Shown here: piece after piece, positions 8,089 through 16,582 of the stretch
Layout of the letters: each line of letters starts with the position of its first letter
Position numbering within the stretch: the stretch's first letter is position 1
Assembly: GCA_019747875.1 (NCBI GenBank)
Contig: JAIEQI010000158.1
Coordinates: 1-32,394, forward strand
Source: Candidatus Obscuribacterales bacterium
Lineage (GTDB): Bacteria; Cyanobacteriota; Vampirovibrionia; Obscuribacterales; Obscuribacteraceae
Direction: 5' to 3'
Length of the DNA: 32,394 nt
Position numbers and translations under genes: made by a program
The notes under the pieces: model-generated
The model's input: the letters and a program-made list of their open reading frames with translations, nothing else
What the model was told of the DNA's origin: nothing
The model's database searches: none

Positions 8089-9102
8089 CTAATTGTTACT
8101 TGGTTCTTTTTCGGATTCGAGAATCTGCTGGCGCAAGTTCTCCATTCCGGTATAGTACGAGGGCTTGTTTGCTACCACGCGCAGCCCGCCGTACAGGCGA
8201 AAGTCAAATCCACTCAAGCCCGGCTGCTTATCCGAATACCAATTCCAAACCGGCTCAGCTCTGATAAACGCCTGCAGCGATGGCATCTTCTTTAGCACAG
8301 GACGTACGACTTCTATGTCCGAAATCATGCTGAAATTACTTTGCTGTGGAATCGAGTCACGAAACGGTGGACTCCGAAAGTTCATGATGTAGGTGTTGCT
8401 CAGAAGGAATGTCCATGCTCCCCGACGATGAATGTAACCAAGCGTGAAAAACGGATCGATTTCACGAGTCGGCGCAACAAAATATTTTCCACCGCGCAGC
8501 TGTAACAGTGAGCTCGCGAACATGATGTTATTCGGGTTGGCCACGTGCGTCAACGTAGCGCCTGGAAGAAAGTCAAACTGACGCAAGTGACTTATTTGCC
8601 AGAGCTCTCTTGCTTGAAGATCGAATTGCAGGCTTGTCTTTTTTCCCAAGCTCCGAGTATTCTGCACTCCCCAAGACAATGACTGCGTGGTTGGAGGGCT
8701 GAGAATTGTGTTGTCCGCGAAGTTGTCTTTGATCACAAAGTAATTGGCATAGATGGAAGTGTTCTTCAACGCTTCGTAACCCACAGTCACGTTCGGTAAG
8801 ACACGGAATGCATAGTCCGGTTGAGGACTGCTGTAGGTGAAAAACACGTTCGTGTCCAAGCGCTGTGAAACTTCCGTGCTTGCGTTGAACCAAAGTCGCT
8901 CAGGCAGTGCTTGGAAAATTCGGAACTTATAGCTTGGTGTGAATTCGTTTATCTCAGGAGAAAGAGTAAATGGTGTTGCATCAGTGGGAAGAATTTGCGG
9001 AGTCGGTTCAACGCGACCAGGCCCCTGCGCTTGAGCAGAGCAAGGCGCAAACATCAATAGGGCAACCAGAACTCCTACCGCAAGAATCGAAAGCGTCGAC
9101 AT
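8089..9102 (-). CDS. Outer-membrane beta-barrel-like protein, copy B (intact)
   Basis: This 337-residue protein has a clear signal peptide (hydrophobic LSILAVGVLVALLMFAPC, cleavage near AQA at 24-26). A short Pro-rich linker follows, then about 280 residues of alternating-strand sequence with many aromatic residues (FFTYSSPQPDYAFRVLPNV, GAWTFLLSNTYIMNF) that suggest an outer-membrane barrel. Family name and transport function are not recognised. GAGG sits just upstream of ATG 9102. It follows the giant exoprotein gene (13701-9427) on the same strand, but a 324-bp gap containing a beta-lactamase-like scrap separates them. In copy A the barrel gene instead precedes the giant gene by 14 bp. The repeated pairing suggests a functional link, such as anchoring or export of the giant protein (inference). 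Confidence 0.75.
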   Translation of the reverse strand: MSTLSILAVGVLVALLMFAPCSAQAQGPGRVEPTPQILPTDATPFTLSPEINEFTPSYKFRIFQALPERLWFNASTEVSQRLDTNVFFTYSSPQPDYAFRVLPNVTVGYEALKNTSIYANYFVIKDNFADNTILSPPTTQSLSWGVQNTRSLGKKTSLQFDLQARELWQISHLRQFDFLPGATLTHVANPNNIMFASSLLQLRGGKYFVAPTREIDPFFTLGYIHRRGAWTFLLSNTYIMNFRSPPFRDSIPQQSNFSMISDIEVVRPVLKKMPSLQAFIRAEPVWNWYSDKQPGLSGFDFRLYGGLRVVANKPSYYTGMENLRQQILESEKEPSNN

Positions 9103-9130
9103 CCGACCTCATTCCAACAAAAGCACTTGC

Positions 9131-9396
9131 TTGAAGTCATTATTGTACCAGCCAGCTAACCATTTGCCAGAGTTTGAAACAGAAGCCCAGTTCACAATTG
9201 CAGGTATGCTGCATATGAACTCCGGACTTCCTGAATATATTGATTCATGGGATGACGAAAACGCCAAAAATGCAGACGTAGCGAAGGTCGTCGCAAAGCA
9301 AGAACGAAATTTTCGAGCTGGCAAGAAATTTGAATATTGCAACACAAATTATGTCTTGCTAGGTCTGATCGTGGCACGCGTGAGCGTGCTTTGGCG
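9131..9396 (+). pseudogene. Class C beta-lactamase / serine hydrolase family, internal fragment
   Basis: About 85 residues read AGMLHMNSGLPEYIDSW and then FRAGKKFEYCNTNYVLLGLI. These match two conserved blocks of beta-lactamase/D-alanine carboxypeptidase-like serine hydrolases: the LL.H.SGLP block and the FxPGxxFxYxNxxYxLLG block with the catalytic YxN (here YCN). The upstream SxxK motif and the whole C-terminal part (HxG) are absent. The frame then runs through unrelated sequence and ends at 9451, inside the 3' end of the antisense exoprotein gene. A normal member is about 350-450 residues. This is a decayed scrap lodged between the two genes of copy B. Confidence 0.7.
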
Positions 9397-9426
9397 AGCG
9401 GCGAACTTCCATAGTGACTCAAAGGA

Positions 9427-12400
9427 TTACTTATCGGCAGAGGTCTTGTAATTGTATCCGGTGAGATCTGCTAGTATGAGCGCATTCTTGAGAATCTGAT
9501 TTACCGACTTTTTATGCCGCGGATCTTTGGAGCGAACGAGGTGACGAATCACTTCAACGTTGTTTATACCGTGAGGAATAGAGAAATCGCAAACATAGGC
9601 CCTTGTCCCCTCGCCCAATGAAGTATGACGTAAGTGTCGATAACCAATTGCCCCGTCGGCTGGATTAAGTTGGTTAAATCCTTTTGTCGGGTCTTTTGTC
9701 AGCAATACCTGCATTCCTGGGGACAAGATGAAAGGCTTATTGCTCGCATCTACTTTAACCGGACCAGTGCTACCGCTATCATGAAAATCGAATATTGCAA
9801 CGTCAGCCCCAGTTTCCATAATCCAACAGGCTGCCCCAGCTGGAACTGTAACGAGTCCTTCTCTGGTTTGAACTCTTATCTCCTTGGTCGGCAAAAAGAA
9901 AACATATCCTTTGATCAGATCCAAGAAGTTTCCACTGCTTCCCTCGCCAAATTGAACGCCAGCAGAAGCAAGTGTTGAGAGAACTTCAGGAGTGAACTCA
10001 GCGGAAGAAAACACCGACTGCCCCGGCAAATCCGGTTGATCATACGAGACACTTCCTTCTAGTGGAAGCTTGAGACGCATGGGCTCATGTGGTGTGTAAT
10101 CTGTAGCAAAGCGCGTACCTAGTTGTGCGTTTGTGAGATTGAAATCCCCGTTGTTTTTCAGAATTGCTTCAGGAACTCTAACCTGCATCGATGGTGTTTC
10201 CGGCTTCATCGAGACAGCAAACACAGCCGGTGAAGACGCTGGCAAGCTCAGCGCTCCTCGAATACTTCCAGCAGTTACAAGGTTACCGGTGATATTGACA
10301 CTACCGCCAGTGCCTAATGCTAATATTGAACTGCCACCAAACATTGAATTGTTGACGTTAGTTGTTCCATTTACAAAGGTGTTCTTGGCGCTAATAGTTA
10401 TCTGTCCAGCGTTTACCCCGGAGACGGTACTTGTTCCGGCAGAAAAGAAGGACTCATAGACAGTTCCTGCAGCACCAATTCCGAATTGTTCATTGCCGCT
10501 GCCTGCGCTGCCTCCACGCCTCTCATAAACATGCATACCAACAGGGACCGCCGGTGGTACCAATTCGTCCACAACCATAATTCCACCGTTGGCCGGTCCT
10601 GCTCCGTTTCCAATGATGTCACTGCTGACACCATTACCGCCTGGTCCACCTTCCGGGCCAATAACTCCGAACACAAACGCAACTCCACTCGAATCTCCGG
10701 GGATGCCGCCAGTGCCTCCTCCGATTCCACCGCCTTGCCCAGGTCCTCCAGGGAAGGGAATTGAGCCTGACTTCCCAGTACCACCAGCAAAGCTTCCGGC
10801 TACAATATCTGGAAATCCAGGGAATCCTGCAGATAGGGGTCCGCCACCTCCACCTGCGCCACCTGCAGATCCAAAATCAGGTCCCAGGCGAGTCAAGAGG
10901 GCGGCACCGCCGCCGCCTCCGCCGGATCCATTAAAACCGCCACCACCACCGGCACCTCCAGCGGCGAGCGGGCGATTTCTGGCGCCGGAACCGCCTCCAG
11001 TAGCACCACTTCCTCCAGCGACTCCGCTGCCGGGACCGCCACCGCCGCCGCCGAAGGCGCCACCACCAAAGTCGATGTTGTTAAAAGTACCGTCCCCACC
11101 CGACGAAGCAAGAATCAACCCTGTTCCTATGCGTCCAAGAGAAATTATTATGTCATTCGTTATCGAAAGGTCAATGTTGCCCGAGGAGCCACCCGGCCCT
11201 CTGCTTCCACCGCCACCAGAGCTGTTTATGTCGCCTCGCACGGTAAGGGAGCTTGCCGCAACAGCTATGTCTCCTCCCGTGCCACCAGAGGCTGAATTGA
11301 CAGGAGTATCCTGTGAAGTACCTGCACCGCCTCCTCCATAACTCAAGATAGAGTCAGATGTGACAGACCCGCCGGCAGCTATTCGCAAATAGCCACCGTT
11401 TCCGCCATCCTGTCCAAAATTCGTAAGTCCGGTGCCGCCTGCACCCGCCGTATTGAGAACACCAGCTACGATGTTTGCATTTTCAAGGGCACCGGAAATG
11501 ATACTATTTGGACTGGAAATTTTTCCAAGCGCATTTATCGTTAGCGCATTTCCATCTGAGCTTGTGGCTTGCGAAGTATGGATTATGAGTGCACCGGTGC
11601 CGGCGCCGCTGTTGGCCTGAGTGCCTCGTCCGGCACCACCATTGCCGCTGGTATAAACATCAGCCAACCTTATAGATGTGCCTGAGTCAGCCCCAGCAAA
11701 AATGGAAACTGTGCCGCCCGGATACAGGCTGTTCGACGCCAACAAGTTTGGATCTGTTTTGCTGCTCCATGAATAAATATCACCCTTTGAGTCATCTGTG
11801 CTTAGCCAGACATTTCCTCCTTTGCCTCCATTGGCAAGAGCAACCAACGTGATATCACCACCTGCTCCCGCCGAACTTGAAGTATCAATGACGACGTTCT
11901 TCGTTGTTGCTACGCAATTCAGGCAGCCGGGAGTAAGCGCGGCGAAATCAATGTTGCCTCCGGCTCCACCGGATAAGCTTACAGTGATATCGGCAGTGGT
12001 GCCACCGGCAGGATCAGTACCGCTAAAACCGGCACCGCCGGACGAAGCGCCAATAATATTTGCCCCGGCAATGAGGAGGACACTTCCACCGGGGTTGATT
12101 ATCTGAGCATCGGCCGCGGTTGAAATGATATTTCCCCCAGCAATAATTGCAAGAGGGGCGCCTCCTGATATTGTGATTGGACCGGCGATTTCAATGTCAC
12201 CAGTGTTTGCATATGTTGGATCACCAGTCAAACATTGCTTACCTAGAACCAGAAGGTCGGTATCTGCCTTAACATGCGCGATCTGTGCAGCTGTGGTGAG
12301 CATTCCCGAAACTTGACCGACACTTACGCCAACTTCGCCATTTCCACCGAAGAAGTTCAAACTTCGCGAGAAATAGTTGCCACCGGTCAGAGTCGTCAGT

Positions 12401-13701
12401 GCAGTCCCCGTATATGCGCTATCGCGAAAGTCAATGTTGCCATTCCTTGCTTGAAACGTCCCATTACTTCCTAATACATTGAGGTGATTTGCAGCTTGTG
12501 TAGAGACGTTGATTGAACCATTTAAGGAACTTATCAAACCGGCGTTAACGACAGATCCAGACCCGCTCAGAAGATTCAAATTACCGGTGGCTTGCATTAG
12601 TGGTTGGGGGCCGGTCGTTCCCTGCGGAATAGCGTTTATGATACTTCCGCCTGCGCTAATGTTGAGGTTGCCGCTGGTAGTTATGGTACCTGCATTGACC
12701 AGGTTATTTCTTGCTGTCAGATTCAAACCCAAGCCTGGGCTAGTGCTGGCGCCGGAGGGAAATATAGTTGAAATTGAACCGCCTATTCCTACATTTATAT
12801 TGTTGGCGCTTAGCGAAAAATTGCTGACAGCTGGATTGCGCGTTCCCAACAACAAGTTGCCACTGTTGCTTAGGTTCCCGCTTAGATTGAGCGTTCCCGT
12901 GTTTGAGATAGTTGTTACTGATACGCCTTGAGGAATGACAAGTTCGGAGATCTGCGACGCCATTCGCGATCCAATGATCACTGAGCCACCGATTGCACTA
13001 CCTTCTGCGTTCAGAAGAATCGATTGTTGCCCTGTCCTTGCGACCTGAATTGCAGCAAAATGCTGGGCGGCAGTTAAAGCCGAAGTACCGGTAACTGAAA
13101 GTTGATTTCCCCCCACATTAATGTTGACGCTTCGGCTTCCCAGAAAAGACGCTGAGCTGGTTGCGTTCGTTGAAGTGAGATCCAAGCTGCGTTGCATTGC
13201 AAAATTCTGTGGACATGGTCCATTCCACCCCTGGCTTCTAATCGAACTTTGTGCCCCTTGTTGCGATAACGCCCAGGAGTTATGAGACTGGCACATAGTT
13301 TGTGCATTCAATTCTGAGTGTGCAGCGTTCATTGTCTGTGGATTCCAAGCTCCTCGAGGCTGGCACATCGCTTGCGCATTGAACGCGGCATTCGAGGCAT
13401 TCATCGCTTGAGGCATACAAGCCGTCGGCGGTTGACACATAACCTGTGCCGATGGAGCGGCGTTCATGACAGGGGCCGCCAATGCGGCTTGTGACGGGCA
13501 CATGTTAGCTGTCCGGTGGCAGTGTGATTGAACCACAGCCTCAGCAGCTGCCACCTCTGCGGCATGAGATTGGCAGGCAGTTGGAGGCGATGGACTGGGC
13601 GCTACATGGGACGCATCCTGGGCGAGTCCGTCGGTAAATGGACTTCCCGATATGGAAAGAACTAGAGATAGTAAAACTCGATACTTACGGCTTTGATTCA
13701 T
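9427..13701 (-). CDS. Giant exported glycine-rich haemagglutinin-like protein with FecR-like C-terminus, copy B
   Basis: This 1,424-residue protein starts at ATG 13701 with GAGG upstream in the same context as copy A. Signal peptide residues are 1-27. About 40-160 holds Cys repeats of roughly 22 residues (NAQAMCQPRGAWNPQTMNA, NAQTMCQSHNSWAL). About 175-750 is N/G/S-rich beta-helix-like sequence (NINVGGNQLSVTGTSALTAA), about 750-1130 is Gly-rich with runs such as GGGGGFNGSGGGGGG, and about 1197-1424 is the conserved C-terminal domain. In that domain GYVFFLPTKEIRVQTREG, VPAGAACWIMETGADVAIF and FILSPGMQVLLT look FecR-like, followed by YVCDFSIPHGINNVEVIRHL. Copies A and B are most alike at the C-terminus and beta-helix and differ by insertions in the Gly-rich part. 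The role is probably cell-surface adhesin or matrix (inference). Confidence 0.82.
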   Translation of the reverse strand: MNQSRKYRVLLSLVLSISGSPFTDGLAQDASHVAPSPSPPTACQSHAAEVAAAEAVVQSHCHRTANMCPSQAALAAPVMNAAPSAQVMCQPPTACMPQAMNASNAAFNAQAMCQPRGAWNPQTMNAAHSELNAQTMCQSHNSWALSQQGAQSSIRSQGWNGPCPQNFAMQRSLDLTSTNATSSASFLGSRSVNINVGGNQLSVTGTSALTAAQHFAAIQVARTGQQSILLNAEGSAIGGSVIIGSRMASQISELVIPQGVSVTTISNTGTLNLSGNLSNSGNLLLGTRNPAVSNFSLSANNINVGIGGSISTIFPSGASTSPGLGLNLTARNNLVNAGTITTSGNLNISAGGSIINAIPQGTTGPQPLMQATGNLNLLSGSGSVVNAGLISSLNGSINVSTQAANHLNVLGSNGTFQARNGNIDFRDSAYTGTALTTLTGGNYFSRSLNFFGGNGEVGVSVGQVSGMLTTAAQIAHVKADTDLLVLGKQCLTGDPTYANTGDIEIAGPITISGGAPLAIIAGGNIISTAADAQIINPGGSVLLIAGANIIGASSGGAGFSGTDPAGGTTADITVSLSGGAGGNIDFAALTPGCLNCVATTKNVVIDTSSSAGAGGDITLVALANGGKGGNVWLSTDDSKGDIYSWSSKTDPNLLASNSLYPGGTVSIFAGADSGTSIRLADVYTSGNGGAGRGTQANSGAGTGALIIHTSQATSSDGNALTINALGKISSPNSIISGALENANIVAGVLNTAGAGGTGLTNFGQDGGNGGYLRIAAGGSVTSDSILSYGGGGAGTSQDTPVNSASGGTGGDIAVAASSLTVRGDINSSGGGGSRGPGGSSGNIDLSITNDIIISLGRIGTGLILASSGGDGTFNNIDFGGGAFGGGGGGPGSGVAGGSGATGGGSGARNRPLAAGGAGGGGGFNGSGGGGGGAALLTRLGPDFGSAGGAGGGGGPLSAGFPGFPDIVAGSFAGGTGKSGSIPFPGGPGQGGGIGGGTGGIPGDSSGVAFVFGVIGPEGGPGGNGVSSDIIGNGAGPANGGIMVVDELVPPAVPVGMHVYERRGGSAGSGNEQFGIGAAGTVYESFFSAGTSTVSGVNAGQITISAKNTFVNGTTNVNNSMFGGSSILALGTGGSVNITGNLVTAGSIRGALSLPASSPAVFAVSMKPETPSMQVRVPEAILKNNGDFNLTNAQLGTRFATDYTPHEPMRLKLPLEGSVSYDQPDLPGQSVFSSAEFTPEVLSTLASAGVQFGEGSSGNFLDLIKGYVFFLPTKEIRVQTREGLVTVPAGAACWIMETGADVAIFDFHDSGSTGPVKVDASNKPFILSPGMQVLLTKDPTKGFNQLNPADGAIGYRHLRHTSLGEGTRAYVCDFSIPHGINNVEVIRHLVRSKDPRHKKSVNQILKNALILADLTGYNYKTSADK

Positions 13702-14119
13702 CTGATTCCTCGGAACTCAGTCAATGTCAGCTTTTGCTTTCCTGATTGAAGTCCTTCAGGGGCTTTCTCGAATCAGCAAGAGTATCAACCGACTAGCCTG
13801 CGTGCAAAGCACCACTCTTTAAGCGACCAGGCAAAAACCACATTCTTATGAGTGTAGCTTAAAGCTTACCAATCTACCAGTCACGAAGAGTCTGCACACA
13901 AAAACAGATCAGCATTCTAATGCCCCGGGCCGTCTACCTTAGCTCTTCCTCGGACTTACAACTTTTCCCAACTCCCCGCAGCAGAGTCGATGGTATCGTG
14001 CGACGTCTTCCAGCTGCCCTAGTCGGCTTGTGTAGGATCAAAACTAGTACAATAGTTTCGCCGATGATAGATTTGGAACCGATGAAGGACTTTGCTCAAA
14101 GACCAATCCTGTTTCCAGA
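13702..14119. other. Intergenic stretch upstream of exoprotein copy B
   Basis: No convincing gene is seen. The region should contain the promoter of the minus-strand exoprotein gene, but no clear -35/-10 pair is recognisable. An open frame at 13920-14168 has no recognisable family character, although its last residues (RTEFTPDKA) lie just before the integrase remnant and could be a frame-shifted part of it. Confidence 0.4.
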
Positions 14120-14305
14120 TTGTCTCAAAACAGATCCTCGCACCGAATTTACCCCCGACAAGGCATAATACCCGACCACAAACTCAAGCTCTGGTTTAGG
14201 GCTATTGGCATGCTCAAGCATGAGGCGTATCGCGACTATTTGGTTTTTCTTCTTTTCACGGGTCTACGTGCTGGTGAAACGAGAGATCTAAAATGGTGCC
14301 ATTGA
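14120..14305 (+). pseudogene. Tyrosine recombinase / phage integrase, internal fragment
   Basis: About 60 residues read IPDHKLKLWFRAIGMLKHEA and then YRDYLVFLLFTGLRAGETRDLKW. This matches the start of the catalytic domain of tyrosine recombinases, including the first catalytic Arg in TGLRAGE. A TGA follows at once, so the HxxR and Tyr motifs are missing, and the N-terminal part is absent or frame-shifted. It is a remnant of a mobile element at the outer border of duplicated copy B. Confidence 0.75.
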
Positions 14306-14639
14306 GCAATCAACTTACGACCAAATCACTCAGCTCCGAATTCCACTGAACAATATACTGATCCTGTAGGCAGAGTTTTTCGCCTACAGAATTTCTACAC
14401 GCACAAACTTCTCTCCCCATTATTCATGGGCTCTGTGCTGCTCTCGCAACAGTCCATTGTCCGATTACACGCCTACAGATCTTCCTACCCGCGCCGGAGA
14501 AGGTCGGCAGCATAAATGTTGTTGGAGTTCAAATACAACTTTCACCTTTTGAACCGGCCCCACCGATTGACATCCCGGATTCAATACTCTTCGTTGCGGG
14601 CAAGTAGTCTGCAAACGTACTTTTCAATCGGGGATTAAC
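14306..14639. other. Intergenic stretch before the TPR gene
   Basis: No gene is seen. CTGTAGGC (14364-14371) and GCCTACAG (14382-14389) form a perfect 8-bp stem with a 10-nt loop that contains TTTTT. The arm GCCTACAGA recurs at 14471-14479. The stem has no trailing T-tract, so it is not a standard terminator. It may be a fragment of a small repeat or a recombination site linked to the integrase scrap. Confidence 0.5.
14364..14389. repeat. Short perfect inverted repeat CTGTAGGC / GCCTACAG
   Basis: Two 8-bp arms flank a 10-nt loop. One arm is repeated about 90 bp downstream at 14471-14479. It lies 59 bp after the integrase remnant. Confidence 0.6.
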
Positions 14640-15686
14640 ATGTTTAGACGTCTGCCTATTGCAACAGCTCTATTTATCAGCATCTCGTACTGTTCACTCC
14701 CAGCTCATCCTGCGCAGTCGCAACTTGAGAAAAACATCGAGTACGGACAAAAAGCATTCGACCAAACTAGTTATGCGAAGGCGCAAAGATATTGGAAGAA
14801 GGCTCAACTTGAAATGCAAAAGTCAGCGCCGGACGAAAAACTGGCAAAGCTAACAGAACAGCTAGGACAGGCTTATTACCAGGACGGAAAGTTTGCAGAT
14901 GCCGAAACACAGTACAAGCAATGCCTTGAACTCACAAAGAATCTAAATTTGGACCAGACAGCCATTAATGGGAAGATGACTGAACTAAATGCCAAATATA
15001 GAAGTATCGATCTCAATTCATTCGACGAAACCGCAACCAAATTCAGCCAGACCGTTGGCTGTTTGAATGCTTGTGCCTTGAACCAGGAACCTAACCATCA
15101 TGTAGACATCAATTTAGCAAAACGGTTTCAACAAAAGCTCAAGGAACTTGCTGATAGTTTCCTTCCAAAGAATCCCGATGGCACTACAGCAGTGCCTCCA
15201 GATCTCGAAAAGGCTGCCACGGGCAACGGCGGGCCTGAGGTAAAACAACTCCGATTAGACAAAAAGATCACATTTGATCTCGTCAACGAAAACAATGGAA
15301 ATATCCATTTAGCCAACATCCAAGGAATATCTTTCGATGTCGGTCTTTGGGCAAAATTGAAAGAACTAGTCCTGATGCAAAATGCCAATGGACCCGAAGC
15401 AGAGATAACAGCTGGTGCATTCGGTGTAGAAAAGAAGGTCAAAACGTCTTTGCCTCAAGCTATATTTGATCGCATGAAAGAAGGCATTGCAAAATTCGAT
15501 CCCTTCTCAGGGCAACAGTCAGCCAGCGCCAATGCCTCGACCGACAGTACGAATGCCGTGACAGGAAATAATCCCGGCACCGCCAGCGGAAGCAATGCTA
15601 CCGACGAACCGACAATGCCACCAATAGCACCATCTATTCCACCAAGTGCAATTGTCACGCCACCTGGTATGCCGCCTCAGAATTGA
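14640..15686 (+). CDS. Secreted TPR-repeat protein
   Basis: This 348-residue protein starts at ATG 14640 with GGGGA about 6 bases upstream. Residues 1-27 form a signal peptide (RLPIATALFISISYCSLPAH). Two tetratricopeptide repeats follow at about 30-60 (GQKAFDQTSYAKAQRYWKKA) and 72-105 (GQAYYQDGKFADAETQYKQC). A less characterised middle region of about 200 residues comes next, then a Ser/Thr/Pro-rich tail from about 290 that is probably disordered. It probably works in the periplasm or on the cell surface as a binding scaffold; the substrate is unknown. Its stop codon overlaps the next gene's start (TGATG at 15684-15688), indicating translational coupling to the membrane protease. Confidence 0.8.
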   Translation: MFRRLPIATALFISISYCSLPAHPAQSQLEKNIEYGQKAFDQTSYAKAQRYWKKAQLEMQKSAPDEKLAKLTEQLGQAYYQDGKFADAETQYKQCLELTKNLNLDQTAINGKMTELNAKYRSIDLNSFDETATKFSQTVGCLNACALNQEPNHHVDINLAKRFQQKLKELADSFLPKNPDGTTAVPPDLEKAATGNGGPEVKQLRLDKKITFDLVNENNGNIHLANIQGISFDVGLWAKLKELVLMQNANGPEAEITAGAFGVEKKVKTSLPQAIFDRMKEGIAKFDPFSGQQSASANASTDSTNAVTGNNPGTASGSNATDEPTMPPIAPSIPPSAIVTPPGMPPQN

Positions 15687-16429
15687 TGAACGACCAGTTT
15701 CTCCGATCACTCGCAGCCGGTGCATTCGATTGCCTTGTAGTGATTGGACCTTTACTAGCTTGGTCGCTCATCCAACAAGACCGAAAGAAAACTGTCGCTG
15801 CAGCAATGACAGCCACCCTGTTTCTTTCTGATGTCGTCTTGGTTTATTTGCCATTATCCTACGGTGCCCAAGGAATGGCATGGGCATGGCAAGGAAAGAT
15901 TTTCGAAACAGCATTCTTCCTCTTTATCGTTTTCATCATGAAGCTAAGGAGTCAAGCTGCGCTTTTGATGCCGGAACAAGCGAAGTGGATTCCAATCGGA
16001 ATACTGCTGGGTTTCCTTTATTCGACCGGTGATTTTTGGAGGTTTTTTACCGGCACCTTCGAACCCAGAAGAAGTGATTTGAATGTCATTTCATATGAAC
16101 TCACTATGCCTGGAATTGCCGAAGAACTTTCCTTTCGCGGAGTGATGTTAGGTATTCTGGATGAGGCATTCGGACGTCCAGTCAAAATTCTTGGGGAGTC
16201 ATTCGGTGTCGGCGCACTTGCCACCATCGTGCTCTTCTATATGGGACATGGGGTCATATTCGACGAACATTGGCATCTTGCAATGAATTTCGAGATGATA
16301 CCAGACTTCTTATGCTTCGGATTTCTCATGTGCTGGCTGAGATACAAGTCGGGCAGCATCCTACCCTGCGTACTAGTGCACAACATAAACAATGGGATTG
16401 GATTCATTCTGTCAGCTATAAGAAACTGA
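15686..16429 (+). CDS. CPBP family intramembrane metalloprotease
   Basis: This 247-residue polytopic membrane protein belongs to the CAAX protease / bacteriocin-processing (CPBP, Abi) family. The family motifs are present: EE at 146-147 with R151 (AEELSFRG), a single H188 in FYMGHG, and H232/N235-N236 in VHNINN near the C-terminus. These are the active-site residues of the family. ATG 15686 is preferred because it overlaps the TPR gene stop (TGATG); a TTG at 15683 is also in frame. The coupled secreted TPR protein may be a partner or substrate adaptor (inference). Its substrate cannot be told from sequence. Confidence 0.88.
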   Translation: MNDQFLRSLAAGAFDCLVVIGPLLAWSLIQQDRKKTVAAAMTATLFLSDVVLVYLPLSYGAQGMAWAWQGKIFETAFFLFIVFIMKLRSQAALLMPEQAKWIPIGILLGFLYSTGDFWRFFTGTFEPRRSDLNVISYELTMPGIAEELSFRGVMLGILDEAFGRPVKILGESFGVGALATIVLFYMGHGVIFDEHWHLAMNFEMIPDFLCFGFLMCWLRYKSGSILPCVLVHNINNGIGFILSAIRN

Positions 16430-16570
16430 TACGCCTCAATTAAGCTCATGGTCACATCGAATTCACGATCTGTACCTACACTGATATCAAGGGAAAGGGA
16501 TTGCGAAACGAATCGCAAGTGCGGGGGTTTCGGAAGAGTCTAAGAAGACCAAGTCCTATGCCACAAGGAG

Positions 16571-16576
16571 TATAAA
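16571..16576 (+). promoter_or_regulatory. Possible -10 element of the hairpin-array RNA
   Basis: TATAAA lies 7-9 bases before the base of the first hairpin (16585). Transcription would start at about 16583, right at the structured part. No convincing -35 is present at the expected distance (16548-16553 reads ACCAAG), so the assignment is weak. Confidence 0.35.
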
Positions 16577-16582
16577 GTTTAC

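Noticed and set aside
10589..11341. 250-codon plus-strand Pro-rich frame opposite exoprotein B
   Set aside because: Same Gly/Pro mirror effect inside the minus-strand gene.
13920..14168. 82-codon frame before the integrase scrap
   Set aside because: No recognisable domain, no ribosome site, biased composition. Only its last residues might be a shifted part of the integrase.
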